From positions 62,001 through 126,000 of the forward strand of contig NZ_ATVT01000008.1 in assembly GCF_000420865.1 (NCBI RefSeq): a stretch of 64,000 nucleotides of DNA, given 5' to 3'. This document shows positions 44,296 through 54,415 of the stretch, piece by piece. Below the pieces are notes generated by a model that saw nothing but the letters and a program-made list of their open reading frames with translations, did not search any database and was not told the origin of the DNA. Position 1 is the first letter of the stretch. Each line of letters starts with the position of its first letter. A program made the translations under genes and the position numbers. The DNA is from Butyrivibrio sp. XPD2006 (GTDB taxonomy: Bacteria; Bacillota; Clostridia; Lachnospirales; Lachnospiraceae).

Positions 44296-44885
44296 TTTTT
44301 GTTTCAGTTGGCACGCAGAAATTTCAAATGGACAGACTGATGAAGCAGGTAGAGAAGCTTGCTTCTGAGATGCCTGATGAGAAATTCATTGTACAATACG
44401 GCAACTGCAGCTATATCCCTAAAAACTGTGAAGCTCATCAGTTTATGGACAGGGATTTGTTTGAAAAGTGTATGAAGGAGAGCGATGTTTTGATCCTTCA
44501 TGGCGGAGTTGGTACCATAATGCAGGGATTGCATATGAACAAACCAATCGTTGTAGTCCCGAGACTCAAGAAATACGGCGAACATGTTGACGATCATCAG
44601 CTGGAGGCTGCGTGGGCGCTTAAGACCAATCATTGCCTCCTGATATGTATTAATACAAGATTTCTCGGCTATCTGGTAAAACAAGCCAGAGTATATGATT
44701 TTAATCCTTATGAGGAACCTAAGCATAAAGTTGAAGAACTTGTACTCGAAACTCTTGCTGAAGATAAGATAAAGATGAAGCATACTTGGTCTTTAAAAAA
44801 GAGAATATTGAATTTCTTTGCTCTCGGCCCCAAGAAGCTTTCTGATGAAGAGATTGCTAATCACAGCGGAATGAATAATGATTAG
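44292..44885 (+). CDS. Alg13/PssE-like glycosyltransferase subunit
   Basis: The 197-residue protein has MIFVSVGTQKFQMDRLMKQV, VLILHGGVGTIMQGLHMNKP and VVVPRLKKYGEHVDDHQLE, the nucleotide-sugar-binding half of a GT28-type enzyme (PF04101). It starts at a TTG overlapping the previous stop (TTGA), with GGAGG 9 bases upstream; the homologous N-terminal residues support this start. It acts as a heterodimer with the Alg14-like protein. Confidence 0.87.
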   Translation: MIFVSVGTQKFQMDRLMKQVEKLASEMPDEKFIVQYGNCSYIPKNCEAHQFMDRDLFEKCMKESDVLILHGGVGTIMQGLHMNKPIVVVPRLKKYGEHVDDHQLEAAWALKTNHCLLICINTRFLGYLVKQARVYDFNPYEEPKHKVEELVLETLAEDKIKMKHTWSLKKRILNFFALGPKKLSDEEIANHSGMNND

Positions 44886-44894
44886 AGGAGTTTT

Positions 44895-46325
44895 ATGAAT
44901 AAGAAACAAAAGTGTATCCAGACATACGGTCTTTGGATTCTGGATATAGCTTGTATCGTTTTGACATATCAGATCGCGACATATATTCGCTATGCCGGAA
45001 GAGCTGAGCAGTGGGGCAACAAGAACCTTCATTACATGGTTCTTGTAATATTTATCCTTTTCAGTACACTATACAGTTTCGTGAGAGATTGGAATTATGG
45101 TTTTACCAGAAGAGGATATTTGGATGAATTTATAGCAATTGCGCAATATATTGTTATAATGTTTCTGGTTTCCATTACCTTTGTATTCTTTTTCAGATGG
45201 GCATATATTCTTTCAAGAACAGTAATTTTTAACTTTGCCTGGATGAATTTTGTTCTGACATACCTGGTACATACTCTTTACAAGCATTATCTTTACAAAA
45301 TTTACAATAATGCTTCTTTTGCATCACAGGTCGTTGTTGTAGCTCAGAAAGACTTGATGGAGAAGACTCTGAATAAGCTTATCAAGGAGTCCAAGTACAA
45401 GAACTACAATGTTGTGGGCGCTGCATATGCAGATATCAAGAATCTGAATGACCCACAGGCCGAGGAGGAAATCTGTGGTGTTCCGGTATACGCCGGATAC
45501 AAGCACCTTACAGAGAAGCTTGTAACACTTGCGTTTGATGAAGTCATTATTAACGCTCCCGATCTTCCAAGGGATTATATTAGTCCTATGATAGAAGGCT
45601 TTAAAGAGATGGGAGTTAACTGTCATTACTGTCTTGATATACCTGAATTCGGTGTTGCAAGCAAGGCGGGAAACTATGGCGGATACAATGTAATCTCGTT
45701 TATAGGACCTGAATACAGTTACAAAAAGATGATGGTCAAGAGAGCAATTGATATAGTAGGAGCTCTCGTGGGACTTTTCTTTACAGCTATAATAACTGTA
45801 TTTCTTGCACCGGCTATATTCCTTGAGGACAGAGGACCGATATTCTTTTCACAGGTTCGCGTAGGTAAGAATGGCCGTAGATTTAAGATTTACAAGTTCA
45901 GATCCATGTATCGCGATGCTGAAGAGAGACTCAAGGATCTTCAGTCACAGAACGAGATGAGCGGGCTTATGTTTAAGATGGAAAATGACCCGCGTGTTAC
46001 CAAGGTGGGCAAATTCATCCGAAAAACAAGTCTCGATGAATTCCCTCAGTTCTGGAATATTCTCAAAGGAGATATGAGTCTTGTTGGAACAAGGCCTCCG
46101 ACAGAGAAAGAGTTTGAACAGTACAATGAGCATTATCGTCGTCGTATATGCATGACTCCGGGACTTACAGGCATGTGGCAAGTAAGTGGTAGAAGTGATA
46201 TAGAGGACTTTGATGAGGTTGTTAAGCTTGACCTGGATCTCATTGATAACTGGTCGCTGAGAAGAGATATAAAGATATTATTTATGACAGTTGGAGCAGT
46301 ATTTGCTTCAAAGGGCGCCAAATAA
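44895..46325 (+). CDS. Priming sugar-phosphate transferase (polyprenyl glycosylphosphotransferase)
   Basis: This 476-residue WbaP/CpsE-type enzyme has four N-terminal helices, a CoA-binding-like middle domain and a C-terminal PF02397 domain beginning with a membrane helix (MMVKRAIDIVGALVGLFFTA). Conserved motifs include FKIYKFRSMYRDAEE, KTSLDEFPQFWNILKGD, MSLVGTRPP and TGMWQVSGRSD. It attaches the first sugar-1-phosphate to undecaprenyl phosphate. It is the only initiating enzyme seen, so it likely serves the EPS genes that end 15 kb upstream. A terminator follows directly. Confidence 0.9.
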   Translation: MNKKQKCIQTYGLWILDIACIVLTYQIATYIRYAGRAEQWGNKNLHYMVLVIFILFSTLYSFVRDWNYGFTRRGYLDEFIAIAQYIVIMFLVSITFVFFFRWAYILSRTVIFNFAWMNFVLTYLVHTLYKHYLYKIYNNASFASQVVVVAQKDLMEKTLNKLIKESKYKNYNVVGAAYADIKNLNDPQAEEEICGVPVYAGYKHLTEKLVTLAFDEVIINAPDLPRDYISPMIEGFKEMGVNCHYCLDIPEFGVASKAGNYGGYNVISFIGPEYSYKKMMVKRAIDIVGALVGLFFTAIITVFLAPAIFLEDRGPIFFSQVRVGKNGRRFKIYKFRSMYRDAEERLKDLQSQNEMSGLMFKMENDPRVTKVGKFIRKTSLDEFPQFWNILKGDMSLVGTRPPTEKEFEQYNEHYRRRICMTPGLTGMWQVSGRSDIEDFDEVVKLDLDLIDNWSLRRDIKILFMTVGAVFASKGAK

Positions 46326-46337
46326 GATATAAACAGG

Positions 46338-46372
46338 GCTCCGGTAGTTTTAAAAACTATCGGAGCTCTTAT
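46338..46372 (+). terminator. Intrinsic terminator after priming transferase gene
   Basis: The arm 46338-46350 pairs with 46354-46366 (13 bp, one G-T) around a 3-base loop, followed by T-rich sequence. It closes the EPS unit. Confidence 0.85.
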
Positions 46373-46380
46373 TATGTTAC

Positions 46381-46410
46381 TTGACACTGTAAACAAATAT
46401 AAGGTACAAT
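46381..46410 (+). promoter_or_regulatory. Sigma-A promoter of ribonuclease Y gene
   Basis: A consensus TTGACA (46381-46386), an 18-base spacer and TACAAT (46405-46410). A second TACAAT at 46471-46476 has no good -35. The promoter is 94 bases upstream of the start codon. Confidence 0.7.
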
Positions 46411-46504
46411 TTAAATGTTGTAATCTTGTATATTAGTGCGCTTATTTAGGGCAAACTATACAAAATATTGTACAATGAAAATTGAATAAGGAGGTGCTCC
46501 TGTA

Positions 46505-48052
46505 ATGACCACTGTTATTATTGCAGTAGTAGCAACTCTTGTCATCACTGCTCTTGTTACCTGGGTTTTAGCATCTAATTATCACAAGAAGGTATCAGAT
46601 GATAAAATAGGTAGTGCAGATGAGAGGGCAAGAAAAATCATCGACGAGGCCCTTAAGAAAGCTGAAGATACAAAGCGTGAGAAGCTCCTTGAAGCCAAAG
46701 AAGAAGCCCTCAAGACACGTAATGATCTTGAGAAGGAAGTCAAGGACAGACGTAATGAAATGCAGCGCTCTGAGAGACGTATCCAGCAGAAAGAGGAAAA
46801 TGTCGAGAAGAGAACCGAGGCTATCGAGAGAAGAGAGCAGAGTTTAAGTGCCCGCGAGGAGAACTTAAACAAGAAGACAGAAGAGGTTGCTAAGTTAAAT
46901 GAACAGAGGCTACAGGAACTTGAAAAAATCTCTGGCTTAACCTCCGATCAGGCCAAAGAGTATCTTTTAAAAATCGTTGAAGATGATGTGAAACACGAAT
47001 CAGCTATCATGATCAAGAACATGGAAGCTGAAGCAAAAGAAGAAGCAGATAAGAGAGCTAAGGAAATTGTTGTAGGCGCTATACAGCGTTGTGCAGCAGA
47101 TCATGTTTCCGAGACTACCATATCTGTTGTACAGCTCCCCAATGACGAGATGAAGGGTCGTATCATTGGTAGAGAAGGACGTAACATTAGGACCCTTGAG
47201 ACTATGACAGGTGTAGATCTTATCATTGATGACACACCTGAGGCTGTAGTCATTTCCGGATTTGATCCAATCCGCAGAGAAGTGGCACGTATAGCTCTTG
47301 AGAAGCTTATCGTGGATGGACGTATCCATCCTGCAAGGATTGAAGAAATGGTCGAGAAGGCACAGAAAGAAGTTGCTGCCAAGATCAAAGAAGAAGGTGA
47401 AAATGCTGCTATCGAGGCAGGTGTTCACGGACTTCATCCTGAAGTGATCAAGATTCTCGGACGTATGATGTTCAGAACAAGCTATGGACAGAACTGTCTT
47501 AAGCATTCTGTAGAAGTAGCACAGCTCTGTGGCCTTATGGCATCTGAGCTTGGACTTGATGTCCGTGTAGCAAAGAGAGCAGGTCTCCTTCATGATATCG
47601 GTAAGGCTGTTGACCACGAGCTTGAGGGCTCACATATCCAGCTTGGTGTAGATATCTGTAGGAAGTACAAGGAATCACAGGTTGTTATCAATGCGGTTGA
47701 GGCTCATCACGGTGACGTAGAGCCACAGTCCCTTATAGCAGTTCTTGTTCAGGCAGCTGATACAATTTCATCAGCAAGACCTGGAGCTAGAAGAGAGACA
47801 CTTGAAACATACACTTCACGATTAAAAGAACTCGAAGACATCACTAATAGCTTTAAGGGTGTTGATCACTCCTTTGCTATTCAGGCAGGTCGAGAAGTCA
47901 GGGTAATGGTAGTTCCTGAGCAGGTTAGTGACGAAGATATGGTTATCATGGCTCGTGAGATTGCCAAGAAGATCGAGGACGAGATGGAATATCCCGGACA
48001 GATCAAGGTCAATATCATCAGAGAGAGCAGAGCAACAGATTTTGCCAAGTAA
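46505..48052 (+). CDS. rny: Ribonuclease Y
   Basis: The 515-residue protein has an N-terminal membrane helix ([20 protein letters not shown]), a long charged coiled coil (about 35-150), a KH domain ([20 protein letters not shown]) and an HD domain ([14 protein letters not shown], with HH in EAHHGDVEP). This layout and length are characteristic of RNase Y, the membrane-bound endoribonuclease that starts mRNA decay in Firmicutes. ATAAGGAGGTG precedes the ATG. It is followed by its own terminator. Confidence 0.95.
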   Translation: MTTVIIAVVATLVITALVTWVLASNYHKKVSDDKIGSADERARKIIDEALKKAEDTKREKLLEAKEEALKTRNDLEKEVKDRRNEMQRSERRIQQKEENVEKRTEAIERREQSLSAREENLNKKTEEVAKLNEQRLQELEKISGLTSDQAKEYLLKIVEDDVKHESAIMIKNMEAEAKEEADKRAKEIVVGAIQRCAADHVSETTISVVQLPNDEMKGRIIGREGRNIRTLETMTGVDLIIDDTPEAVVISGFDPIRREVARIALEKLIVDGRIHPARIEEMVEKAQKEVAAKIKEEGENAAIEAGVHGLHPEVIKILGRMMFRTSYGQNCLKHSVEVAQLCGLMASELGLDVRVAKRAGLLHDIGKAVDHELEGSHIQLGVDICRKYKESQVVINAVEAHHGDVEPQSLIAVLVQAADTISSARPGARRETLETYTSRLKELEDITNSFKGVDHSFAIQAGREVRVMVVPEQVSDEDMVIMAREIAKKIEDEMEYPGQIKVNIIRESRATDFAK

Positions 48053-48081
48053 TGATGCCAATCCATTAGAAAATGTGCAAA

Positions 48082-48115
48082 AGAGGTTATCCTTTTATTG
48101 GATAACCTCTTTTTT
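48082..48115 (+). terminator. Intrinsic terminator of ribonuclease Y gene
   Basis: Perfect 11-bp stem (48082-48092 with 48100-48110), 7-base loop and a T run. Confidence 0.9.
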
Positions 48116-48181
48116 ATTCTTTCTTAATATAGTATTATATATATAAAAAGATTGTGCGCTATTAAATAAGGGAGGAAGACT

Positions 48182-48556
48182 ATGCACGAATCCGGTGAAG
48201 ACTATATCGAGACCATATATCTTCTTAAGAAGAAAAAAGGGGTTGTACGTTCAATTGATGTTGCCAATGAGCTTGGATTTTCAAGGCCCAGTGTCTCCAG
48301 AGGAGTCGGAATCCTTAAGGAGAACGGACTCGTCATCATGGAAGATGACGGTGAGCTTAAACTCACAGAAGAAGGTTTGAAAACTGCCAAGAAGGTATAT
48401 GAAAAACATACTAATCTCACTAAGTTCCTGATGCTTACTGCCGGTGTAAATGAAGAGATCGCAGAAACTGATGCCTGCAGAATTGAGCATATCATCAGTC
48501 CTGAAACCTTCAAAGGTATCAAGAAGTTTATCAAGGAACACAAAGAAGAATTATAA
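48182..48556 (+). CDS. DtxR/MntR-family metal-dependent regulator
   Basis: The 124-residue protein has an N-terminal winged helix (EDYIETIYLLKKKKGVVRSI, then VANELGFSRPSVSRGVGIL) and a helical dimerisation/metal-binding domain with TDACRIEHIISPETF, whose Cys, Glu and His match metal ligands of the family. It lacks the SH3 domain of long DtxR proteins, as MntR does. It probably represses metal uptake genes; no target is evident nearby. GGGAGGAAGACT supplies the ribosome binding site. Confidence 0.87.
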   Translation: MHESGEDYIETIYLLKKKKGVVRSIDVANELGFSRPSVSRGVGILKENGLVIMEDDGELKLTEEGLKTAKKVYEKHTNLTKFLMLTAGVNEEIAETDACRIEHIISPETFKGIKKFIKEHKEEL

Positions 48557-48569
48557 TAAGAATCTAAAA

Positions 48570-48600
48570 TAGGATCATAACACATTGTTATGGTCCTATT
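48570..48600 (+). terminator. Possible weak terminator after the DtxR-family gene
   Basis: Arm 48571-48581 pairs with 48587-48597 (11 bp, one G-T) but only TT follows. It may be a weak terminator or a 5' element of the methyltransferase mRNA. Confidence 0.45.
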
Positions 48601-48621
48601 AGTTAGTAAATGAGGTGGAAA

Positions 48622-50028
48622 ATGCTGCCCGAACTTTTTAAGGAGAAGATGAAGACTCTCCTATCGGAAAAAGAATATACAGAGTTTATTGACGCTTTTG
48701 AAGAGGATGAAGATCGTCACCACGCCTTGAGAATTAATCCTCTTAAGGTAAAAGAGCATTTGGATTTCTGCAAGGAAGCTGTGCCTTGGGAAGAGAACGG
48801 TTATTATTATGATGCTGACGAGACTCCCGGTAAACATCCATATCACGAGGCGGGACTATATTATATTCAGGAACCGTCTGCAATGGCGCCTGTTCATTTC
48901 CTGGATCCAAACCCTGGAGACAAAGTCCTGGATTTATGTGCAGCACCCGGAGGAAAATCCACACAGATAGCATGCAGGATGAATTCTGAGGGCATTCTTG
49001 TAACTAATGAAATAAACAGGGACAGAGCAAAGATACTTTCATTAAATATAGAAAGACTTGGTATAAAGAATGCTTTGGTACTAAATGAAGATTCAGGCCA
49101 TCTTGCAGAGATTTTCGAAGGATATTTTGACAAGATACTGGTAGATGCACCTTGCTCCGGGGAGGGTATGTTCAGAAAGAATGAAGAAGCCTTTTCGGAG
49201 TGGAGCCCTGATAATGTCAGGATGTGTGCAGATAGACAAAAAGAGATTCTGGACAATGCTGCCAGGATGCTGGTTCCCGGAGGGAAACTCGTTTATTCCA
49301 CCTGTACTTTTTCGCCGGAAGAAAATGAAATGAATGTCTCGGAGTTTCTTGACAGAAATCCTGATTTTCATGTTACATGCGCAGATCTCGTCGGCGGAAT
49401 GGAAAATGGAAGATTGGAATTTGCCGGCGAAGGCTGTAATCCGGAAGTCACCGAATCTGTAAGGTTATGGCCGCACAAAGTTCGCGGAGAAGGGCATTTC
49501 CTATGTGTGTTTAAGAGAGACGGTGAAGAAGGACAGGATAAATCCGGATATATTCCGGGAGGAAAGAACATTAAAGCAAAAAGTGAAATGATAAAAGCAT
49601 TCAATTCTTTTGCAGATGAATGCTTTGAAAATGGTTTTAGTCTTCCTGATGGGATTATTATTTCTTTTGGAGATCAGTTATACCTGTCACCTGATAAAAT
49701 GCCCGGAATAAACGGCCTTAAGGTAATAAGACCGGGTCTGCATCTTGGAACCGTTAAAAAAGACCGCTTTGAGCCGTCGCACGCACTTGCTCTTGCAATA
49801 AGCAAGGAGAACGTGAAATTATCCGTTGACCTTCCGTCTGACTCAAATGAGATTAAACAGTATCTGAATGGCCAGACATTAAGGCTTTCCGATAGCTCTT
49901 TTGCCGGAAAAGGAAGTGCCAAAGGGTGGTGCCTTGTGACAACTGACGGATACTCTATCGGCTGGGGCAAGCTTGCCTCCGGAATGCTCAAAAATCATTA
50001 TCCTAAAGGACTTAGAATAAATTACTGA
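48622..50028 (+). CDS. RsmF/RsmB-like rRNA (cytosine-C5) methyltransferase
   Basis: A NOL1/NOP2/Sun-family SAM-dependent enzyme: VLDLCAAPGGKSTQIACRM binds SAM, and the two catalytic cysteines are in DAPCSGEGMF and VYSTCTFSPEENE. The C-terminal third (about 310-468) matches the RsmF-type extension including a PUA-like end. It probably methylates a cytosine in 16S rRNA, but the exact position is not readable. The ATG at 48622 is preferred because GAGGTGG precedes it; ATG 48610 would lie at or upstream of that site. Confidence 0.87.
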   Translation: MLPELFKEKMKTLLSEKEYTEFIDAFEEDEDRHHALRINPLKVKEHLDFCKEAVPWEENGYYYDADETPGKHPYHEAGLYYIQEPSAMAPVHFLDPNPGDKVLDLCAAPGGKSTQIACRMNSEGILVTNEINRDRAKILSLNIERLGIKNALVLNEDSGHLAEIFEGYFDKILVDAPCSGEGMFRKNEEAFSEWSPDNVRMCADRQKEILDNAARMLVPGGKLVYSTCTFSPEENEMNVSEFLDRNPDFHVTCADLVGGMENGRLEFAGEGCNPEVTESVRLWPHKVRGEGHFLCVFKRDGEEGQDKSGYIPGGKNIKAKSEMIKAFNSFADECFENGFSLPDGIIISFGDQLYLSPDKMPGINGLKVIRPGLHLGTVKKDRFEPSHALALAISKENVKLSVDLPSDSNEIKQYLNGQTLRLSDSSFAGKGSAKGWCLVTTDGYSIGWGKLASGMLKNHYPKGLRINY

Positions 50029-50030
50029 TC

Positions 50031-51755
50031 ATGAGAAAACTGCTGAAATATCTAAAACATTACACACTCGAAGCTATCTTAGGACCGCTTTTTAAACTTC
50101 TTGAGGCGTCCTTTGAGCTTTTGGTTCCGCTTGTTATAGCCTCAATGATAAATGTTGGTATAGCCGGCGGAGATAAGAGACACATTATCAATATGTGTCT
50201 TGTTTTGCTGCTTCTTTGTGTTGTTGGATTTATATGCGCGGTGACAGCACAGTTTTTTGCAGCTAAGGCGGCATCGGGATTTGCCGCCAGAGTTAAAAGA
50301 GCTCTTTTTGATAATATTCAGAAGTTGTCTTATGCAGATATAGATAAAGTAGGAACTTCGGCAATGATCACCAGGATGACCAGTGATGTAAACCAGGTTC
50401 AGCAGGGAGTTAACCTGACTATAAGGCTGCTTCTTCGTTCGCCGTTTGTTGTATTTGGCGCTCTGTTTATGTCTTTTACTATCAGCCCCAGACTATCTGT
50501 CATATTCCTTGTGACAATAATTCTTCTGTTTATAGTAGTTGCTGCGATCATGAAGTGGAGCATACCCATGTATGGCCAGATTCAAAAAGGACTCGATGGG
50601 CTTCTTGGTCTTACAAGGGAGAATCATACTGGTGTTAGAGTTATCCGCGCTTTTAATCTGCAGGAAAAAGAGAAGGAAAACTTCAACGAGAAAAATGAGC
50701 TTCAGATGAAGCTTCAGAGCTTTGTCGGAAGTGTCACAGCGCTTATGAATCCTGTGACTTATGCAATCCTTAATCTTTCTGTGGCTTTTCTTATATATAG
50801 AGGTGCTATTACTGTTAACGGCGGAGAGCTGTCACAGGGTGCAGTTGTTGCATTGTACAACTACATGGGGCAGATTCTGGTTGAGCTTATTAAGTTTGCA
50901 AACCTGATCCTGACTGTAACAAAGGCAATAGCGTCCGGAAACAGAGTGGAGGAAATGCTTGAAATGAAGTCCTCCATGGAAGACGGAAAGATTACCGAGT
51001 TTAAAAATACTAAGGACCACATTGTGTTTACAGACGCTTCAATGAGATATTCCGATGATATCGAGGATTCTCTGTATCCGTTTTCGCTATCTATTAAAAG
51101 AGGCGAGAGAGTAGGCGTTATTGGCGGAACAGGCAGCGGAAAGACTACACTTATTAACCTTATCCCAAGATTTTATGATACAAGGACCGGAAGCGTTGTT
51201 GTAGATGGCGTCAATGTTAAAGATATAAAGATGGAAGTGCTGAGGGAAAAGGTTGGAATAGTGCCTCAGAAGGCGGTTCTTTTCAGCGGAACAATCCGTG
51301 ACAACATCAGATGGGGCAAGAACGATGCCACTGATGAAGAGATTTATGAGGCGCTTGAGATTGCACAGGCAAAAGAGATTGTTGATGGCAAAGAGAAAGG
51401 TCTGGACACAAAAGTTGCTCAGGGAGGTAAAAATTTCTCCGGCGGCCAGAAACAAAGGCTTACAATAGCAAGAGCTCTTGTGAGAAAGCCGGAGATCCTG
51501 ATACTTGACGATAGTGCATCCGCCTTGGATTATCTTACTGACAAAAGACTGCGCGAAGCAATTGCGGGTATGGATAATCCGCCGACTACAATTATTGTAT
51601 CCCAGAGAACAGCGTCGGTAATGAACTGCGACAAGATCGTTGTTCTTGATGACGGGCATGTAGTAGGAATAGGAAACCACGATAACCTTCTTAAATACTG
51701 TGAGGCTTACAGAGAGATATTCGAGTCTCAGTACAAAAAGGAGGTGGCACAATGA
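50031..51755 (+). CDS. Heterodimeric ABC exporter, degenerate-site subunit
   Basis: The 574-residue half-transporter has six helices followed by an ATPase domain: GGTGSGKTTLINL (Walker A), NFSGGQKQRLTIARAL (signature) and ILILDDSASALD, in which Asp replaces the catalytic Glu after Walker B. That pattern marks the non-hydrolysing site of heterodimeric exporters such as TM287/288. It overlaps the partner gene by four bases. Substrate unknown; such pairs export drugs, lipids or peptides. Confidence 0.88.
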   Translation: MRKLLKYLKHYTLEAILGPLFKLLEASFELLVPLVIASMINVGIAGGDKRHIINMCLVLLLLCVVGFICAVTAQFFAAKAASGFAARVKRALFDNIQKLSYADIDKVGTSAMITRMTSDVNQVQQGVNLTIRLLLRSPFVVFGALFMSFTISPRLSVIFLVTIILLFIVVAAIMKWSIPMYGQIQKGLDGLLGLTRENHTGVRVIRAFNLQEKEKENFNEKNELQMKLQSFVGSVTALMNPVTYAILNLSVAFLIYRGAITVNGGELSQGAVVALYNYMGQILVELIKFANLILTVTKAIASGNRVEEMLEMKSSMEDGKITEFKNTKDHIVFTDASMRYSDDIEDSLYPFSLSIKRGERVGVIGGTGSGKTTLINLIPRFYDTRTGSVVVDGVNVKDIKMEVLREKVGIVPQKAVLFSGTIRDNIRWGKNDATDEEIYEALEIAQAKEIVDGKEKGLDTKVAQGGKNFSGGQKQRLTIARALVRKPEILILDDSASALDYLTDKRLREAIAGMDNPPTTIIVSQRTASVMNCDKIVVLDDGHVVGIGNHDNLLKYCEAYREIFESQYKKEVAQ

Positions 51756-53482
51756 ACACAAAGACTTTGAAAAAAGTTCTGAGATATGCCGGAAAATACC
51801 ACTTCCTTATCGCAGTTTCAATGATACTGGCTGTTGTGACAGCTCTTTTGTCACTGTATGTACCTATTCTTGCCGGTAACGCGATAGACTGCATTATTGG
51901 AAAAGACAACGTTAATTTTGTTAAGATAATAAACATACTTATCAGGATGGCTGTTGCTGTAATGTTTATAGCAATCTGCCAGTGGGTGATGAACACTGTT
52001 AATAACCGCATCACTTTTCGCGTGGTGAGAGATGTAAGAAGAGATGCTTTTTCCAGATTACAGATACTTCCTTTTGAGTATATAGACAGTAAGCAGACCG
52101 GTGAGATAGTCAGCAGGATAATAGCCGATGTTGATCTGTTTGCAGACGGCCTTCTCATGGGCTTTTCACAGTTATTTACCGGAATAGTTACGATTGTCGG
52201 TACCCTTGCATTCATGTTCTACTTAAACTTTGGTATTGCCATTGTCGTAGTTGTACTGACACCTTTATCGCTGCTTGTTGCAAGGTTTGTAGCTACAAGA
52301 AGCTTTAGGCTTTTTAAACAGCAGAGTGAAGCCAGGGCGAGTCAGACGTCATTTGTTGATGAGATGATAGGGAACTTGTCGGTTGTTAAAGCTTTTGCCC
52401 ATGAAGATGAGAATATGGAAGCGTTTGATGAGATGAACGACAACCTCGAAAAGGTCAGTGTCATGGCAACTTTCATTTCATCGCTTACAAATCCGGGGAC
52501 CAGATTTATAAACAACATCGTATATGCAGCAGTAGCGCTGTTTGGTTCTTTTACATGTATTGCCGGAGGTATGACTGTAGGAGGACTTACTATCTTCCTC
52601 AGCTATGCCAATCAGTATACGAAGCCTTTTAATGAGATATCAGGAGTCATCACGGAGCTTCAGAATGCGCTTGCCTGCGCGGGACGCGTTTTTGAGCTTA
52701 TAGAAGAGGAACCAGAAACTCCTGATAGTGATAATGCTGTTAAGCTTCAGGATGTTAAAGGCAAAGTAGAGATATCCGATGTGTCTTTTTCTTATAATAA
52801 GGATATCAGTCTTATTGAGAATCTTAACCTTTCAATATCGAAGGGACAGAGAGTTGCCATAGTAGGACCCACGGGTGCCGGTAAATCTACTCTTATTAAT
52901 CTTCTTATGCGTTTCTATGATGTTGATAAGGGAAGCATCAAAATTGATGGAACAGATATCAGAGACATAGCAAGAAGTGACATCAGAGAGAAGTTTGGAA
53001 TGGTGCTTCAGGACACATGGCTCAGAAGCGGAACCATCAGAGACAATATCACGCTTGGCAGAGAGGGCTATTCTGACGACCGGATAATAGAGGCTGCCAA
53101 GGCGGCACATGCACACAGTTTTATAAAGAGGCTTCCTGATGGTTATGATACTGTAATTACAGAGAACGGCGGCAATCTTTCACAGGGCCAGAAGCAGCTT
53201 CTTTGTATTACAAGAGTAATGCTTGATATTCCGCCAATGCTGATACTTGATGAGGCTACATCCTCAATAGATACCAGAACCGAGACCAGGATTCAGAAGG
53301 CTTTCAACAAGATGATGAAGGGCAGAACAAGCTTTATTGTAGCCCACAGGCTTTCGACCATTCGAGAGGCCGATCTTATCCTTGTCATGAAGGACGGACA
53401 TATAATTGAACAGGGAATACATTTTGAACTGGTCGCCAAGAGAGGATTTTATTACGAACTATATACATCTCAGTTCGGATGA
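51752..53482 (+). CDS. Heterodimeric ABC exporter, catalytic-site subunit
   Basis: The 576-residue partner has six helices, Walker A GPTGAGKSTLINL, signature LSQGQKQLLCITRVM, Walker B with intact Glu (MLILDEATSSID) and H-loop VAHRLSTIREA. The AGGAGGTGGCACA ribosome binding site lies inside the upstream gene, showing coupled translation. It forms the pump with the protein at 50031. Confidence 0.9.
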   Translation: MNTKTLKKVLRYAGKYHFLIAVSMILAVVTALLSLYVPILAGNAIDCIIGKDNVNFVKIINILIRMAVAVMFIAICQWVMNTVNNRITFRVVRDVRRDAFSRLQILPFEYIDSKQTGEIVSRIIADVDLFADGLLMGFSQLFTGIVTIVGTLAFMFYLNFGIAIVVVVLTPLSLLVARFVATRSFRLFKQQSEARASQTSFVDEMIGNLSVVKAFAHEDENMEAFDEMNDNLEKVSVMATFISSLTNPGTRFINNIVYAAVALFGSFTCIAGGMTVGGLTIFLSYANQYTKPFNEISGVITELQNALACAGRVFELIEEEPETPDSDNAVKLQDVKGKVEISDVSFSYNKDISLIENLNLSISKGQRVAIVGPTGAGKSTLINLLMRFYDVDKGSIKIDGTDIRDIARSDIREKFGMVLQDTWLRSGTIRDNITLGREGYSDDRIIEAAKAAHAHSFIKRLPDGYDTVITENGGNLSQGQKQLLCITRVMLDIPPMLILDEATSSIDTRTETRIQKAFNKMMKGRTSFIVAHRLSTIREADLILVMKDGHIIEQGIHFELVAKRGFYYELYTSQFG

Positions 53483-53528
53483 TGTATTATTGTCGATACA
53501 TCGCTTTATTTGAAAGGAAACACTATCT

Positions 53529-54407
53529 ATGAGAAACCCTGATATATCCGGGGCATACGATGAGCAGCGATGCAAAGACATCGAGCGCAGCATCATCAAG
53601 AAATACAGAAAAGAAATATGGTGCAAGTTTACAAAGGCCATAAATACCTATAAACTTATAAATGACGGTGACAAGATTGCTGTCTGTATATCCGGTGGCA
53701 AGGATTCCATGCTGATGGCCAAGCTTTTTCAGGAGATTCTAAGGCATGGGAAAAAGAACTTTGACGTTATTTTCCTTGTTATGAACCCGGGATACAACAA
53801 GCTCAATTATGACCTGATCATGACAAACGCTACCATCATGAACATTCCGGTACAGGTTTTTGAATCGGATATTTTTGATGTCACCAGCAGCGTAGTAGAA
53901 GGGTCTCCATGCTATCTTTGTGCAAGGATGAGGAGAGGAGCTCTTTATGCCAAGGCCAAAGAACTTGGCTGCAATAAAATAGCTCTTGGCCACCACTATG
54001 ATGACGTAATTGAGACAATTCTTATGGGAATGCTCTACGGCGGACAGATACAGACCATGATGCCCAAGCTTCACTCCACTAATTTCGAGGGGATGGAGCT
54101 TATAAGACCCATGTATCTTATAAGAGAAGAAGATATCAAGCACTGGTGCAATTACAATGAGCTGAAGTTCATTGCCTGCGCCTGCAAGATGACTGAAAAG
54201 AGAGATACCGCTGTAAATCCCGGCGATGTCAGTAAGAGGGCTGAAACAAAAGAGCTGATAAGACAGCTTCGGGAAAAGAGCCCCTATATTGAGTCAAATA
54301 TTTTTAAAAGTGTGGAAAATGTCCACCTTAATGCGATAATATCATATAAGACGAACAAGACAGGCAGACATCATTTCCTGGATACCTATGACGAAGATGA
54401 TTTGTAA
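53529..54407 (+). CDS. TtcA-like tRNA thiolation PP-loop ATPase
   Basis: The 292-residue protein has the PP-loop VCISGGKDSMLMAKL, a CYLCARMRRGALYAKA CxxC pair and a further Cys-x-Cys near ACACKM, as in TtcA-family enzymes that thiolate tRNA cytidine using a 4Fe-4S cluster. GHHYDDVIETILMGMLYGG is the expected adenylation segment. AAAGGAAACACT precedes the start. Firmicute members often lack proven tRNA targets, so the exact modification is inferred. Confidence 0.82.
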   Translation: MRNPDISGAYDEQRCKDIERSIIKKYRKEIWCKFTKAINTYKLINDGDKIAVCISGGKDSMLMAKLFQEILRHGKKNFDVIFLVMNPGYNKLNYDLIMTNATIMNIPVQVFESDIFDVTSSVVEGSPCYLCARMRRGALYAKAKELGCNKIALGHHYDDVIETILMGMLYGGQIQTMMPKLHSTNFEGMELIRPMYLIREEDIKHWCNYNELKFIACACKMTEKRDTAVNPGDVSKRAETKELIRQLREKSPYIESNIFKSVENVHLNAIISYKTNKTGRHHFLDTYDEDDL

Positions 54408-54415
54408 GGAGATAT

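Noticed and set aside
44304..44783. 159-residue minus-strand frame opposite the Alg13-like gene
   Set aside because: It is a shadow of a conserved glycosyltransferase gene, with no domain or start signal.
47000..47617. 205-residue minus-strand frame opposite the ribonuclease Y gene
   Set aside because: It lies entirely within a clearly coding gene on the other strand, has no ribosome binding site and shows no family features.
51087..51761. 224-residue minus-strand frame opposite the ABC exporter gene
   Set aside because: It is a shadow frame of a conserved ATPase domain, rich in Cys/Ser as expected for an antisense reading.
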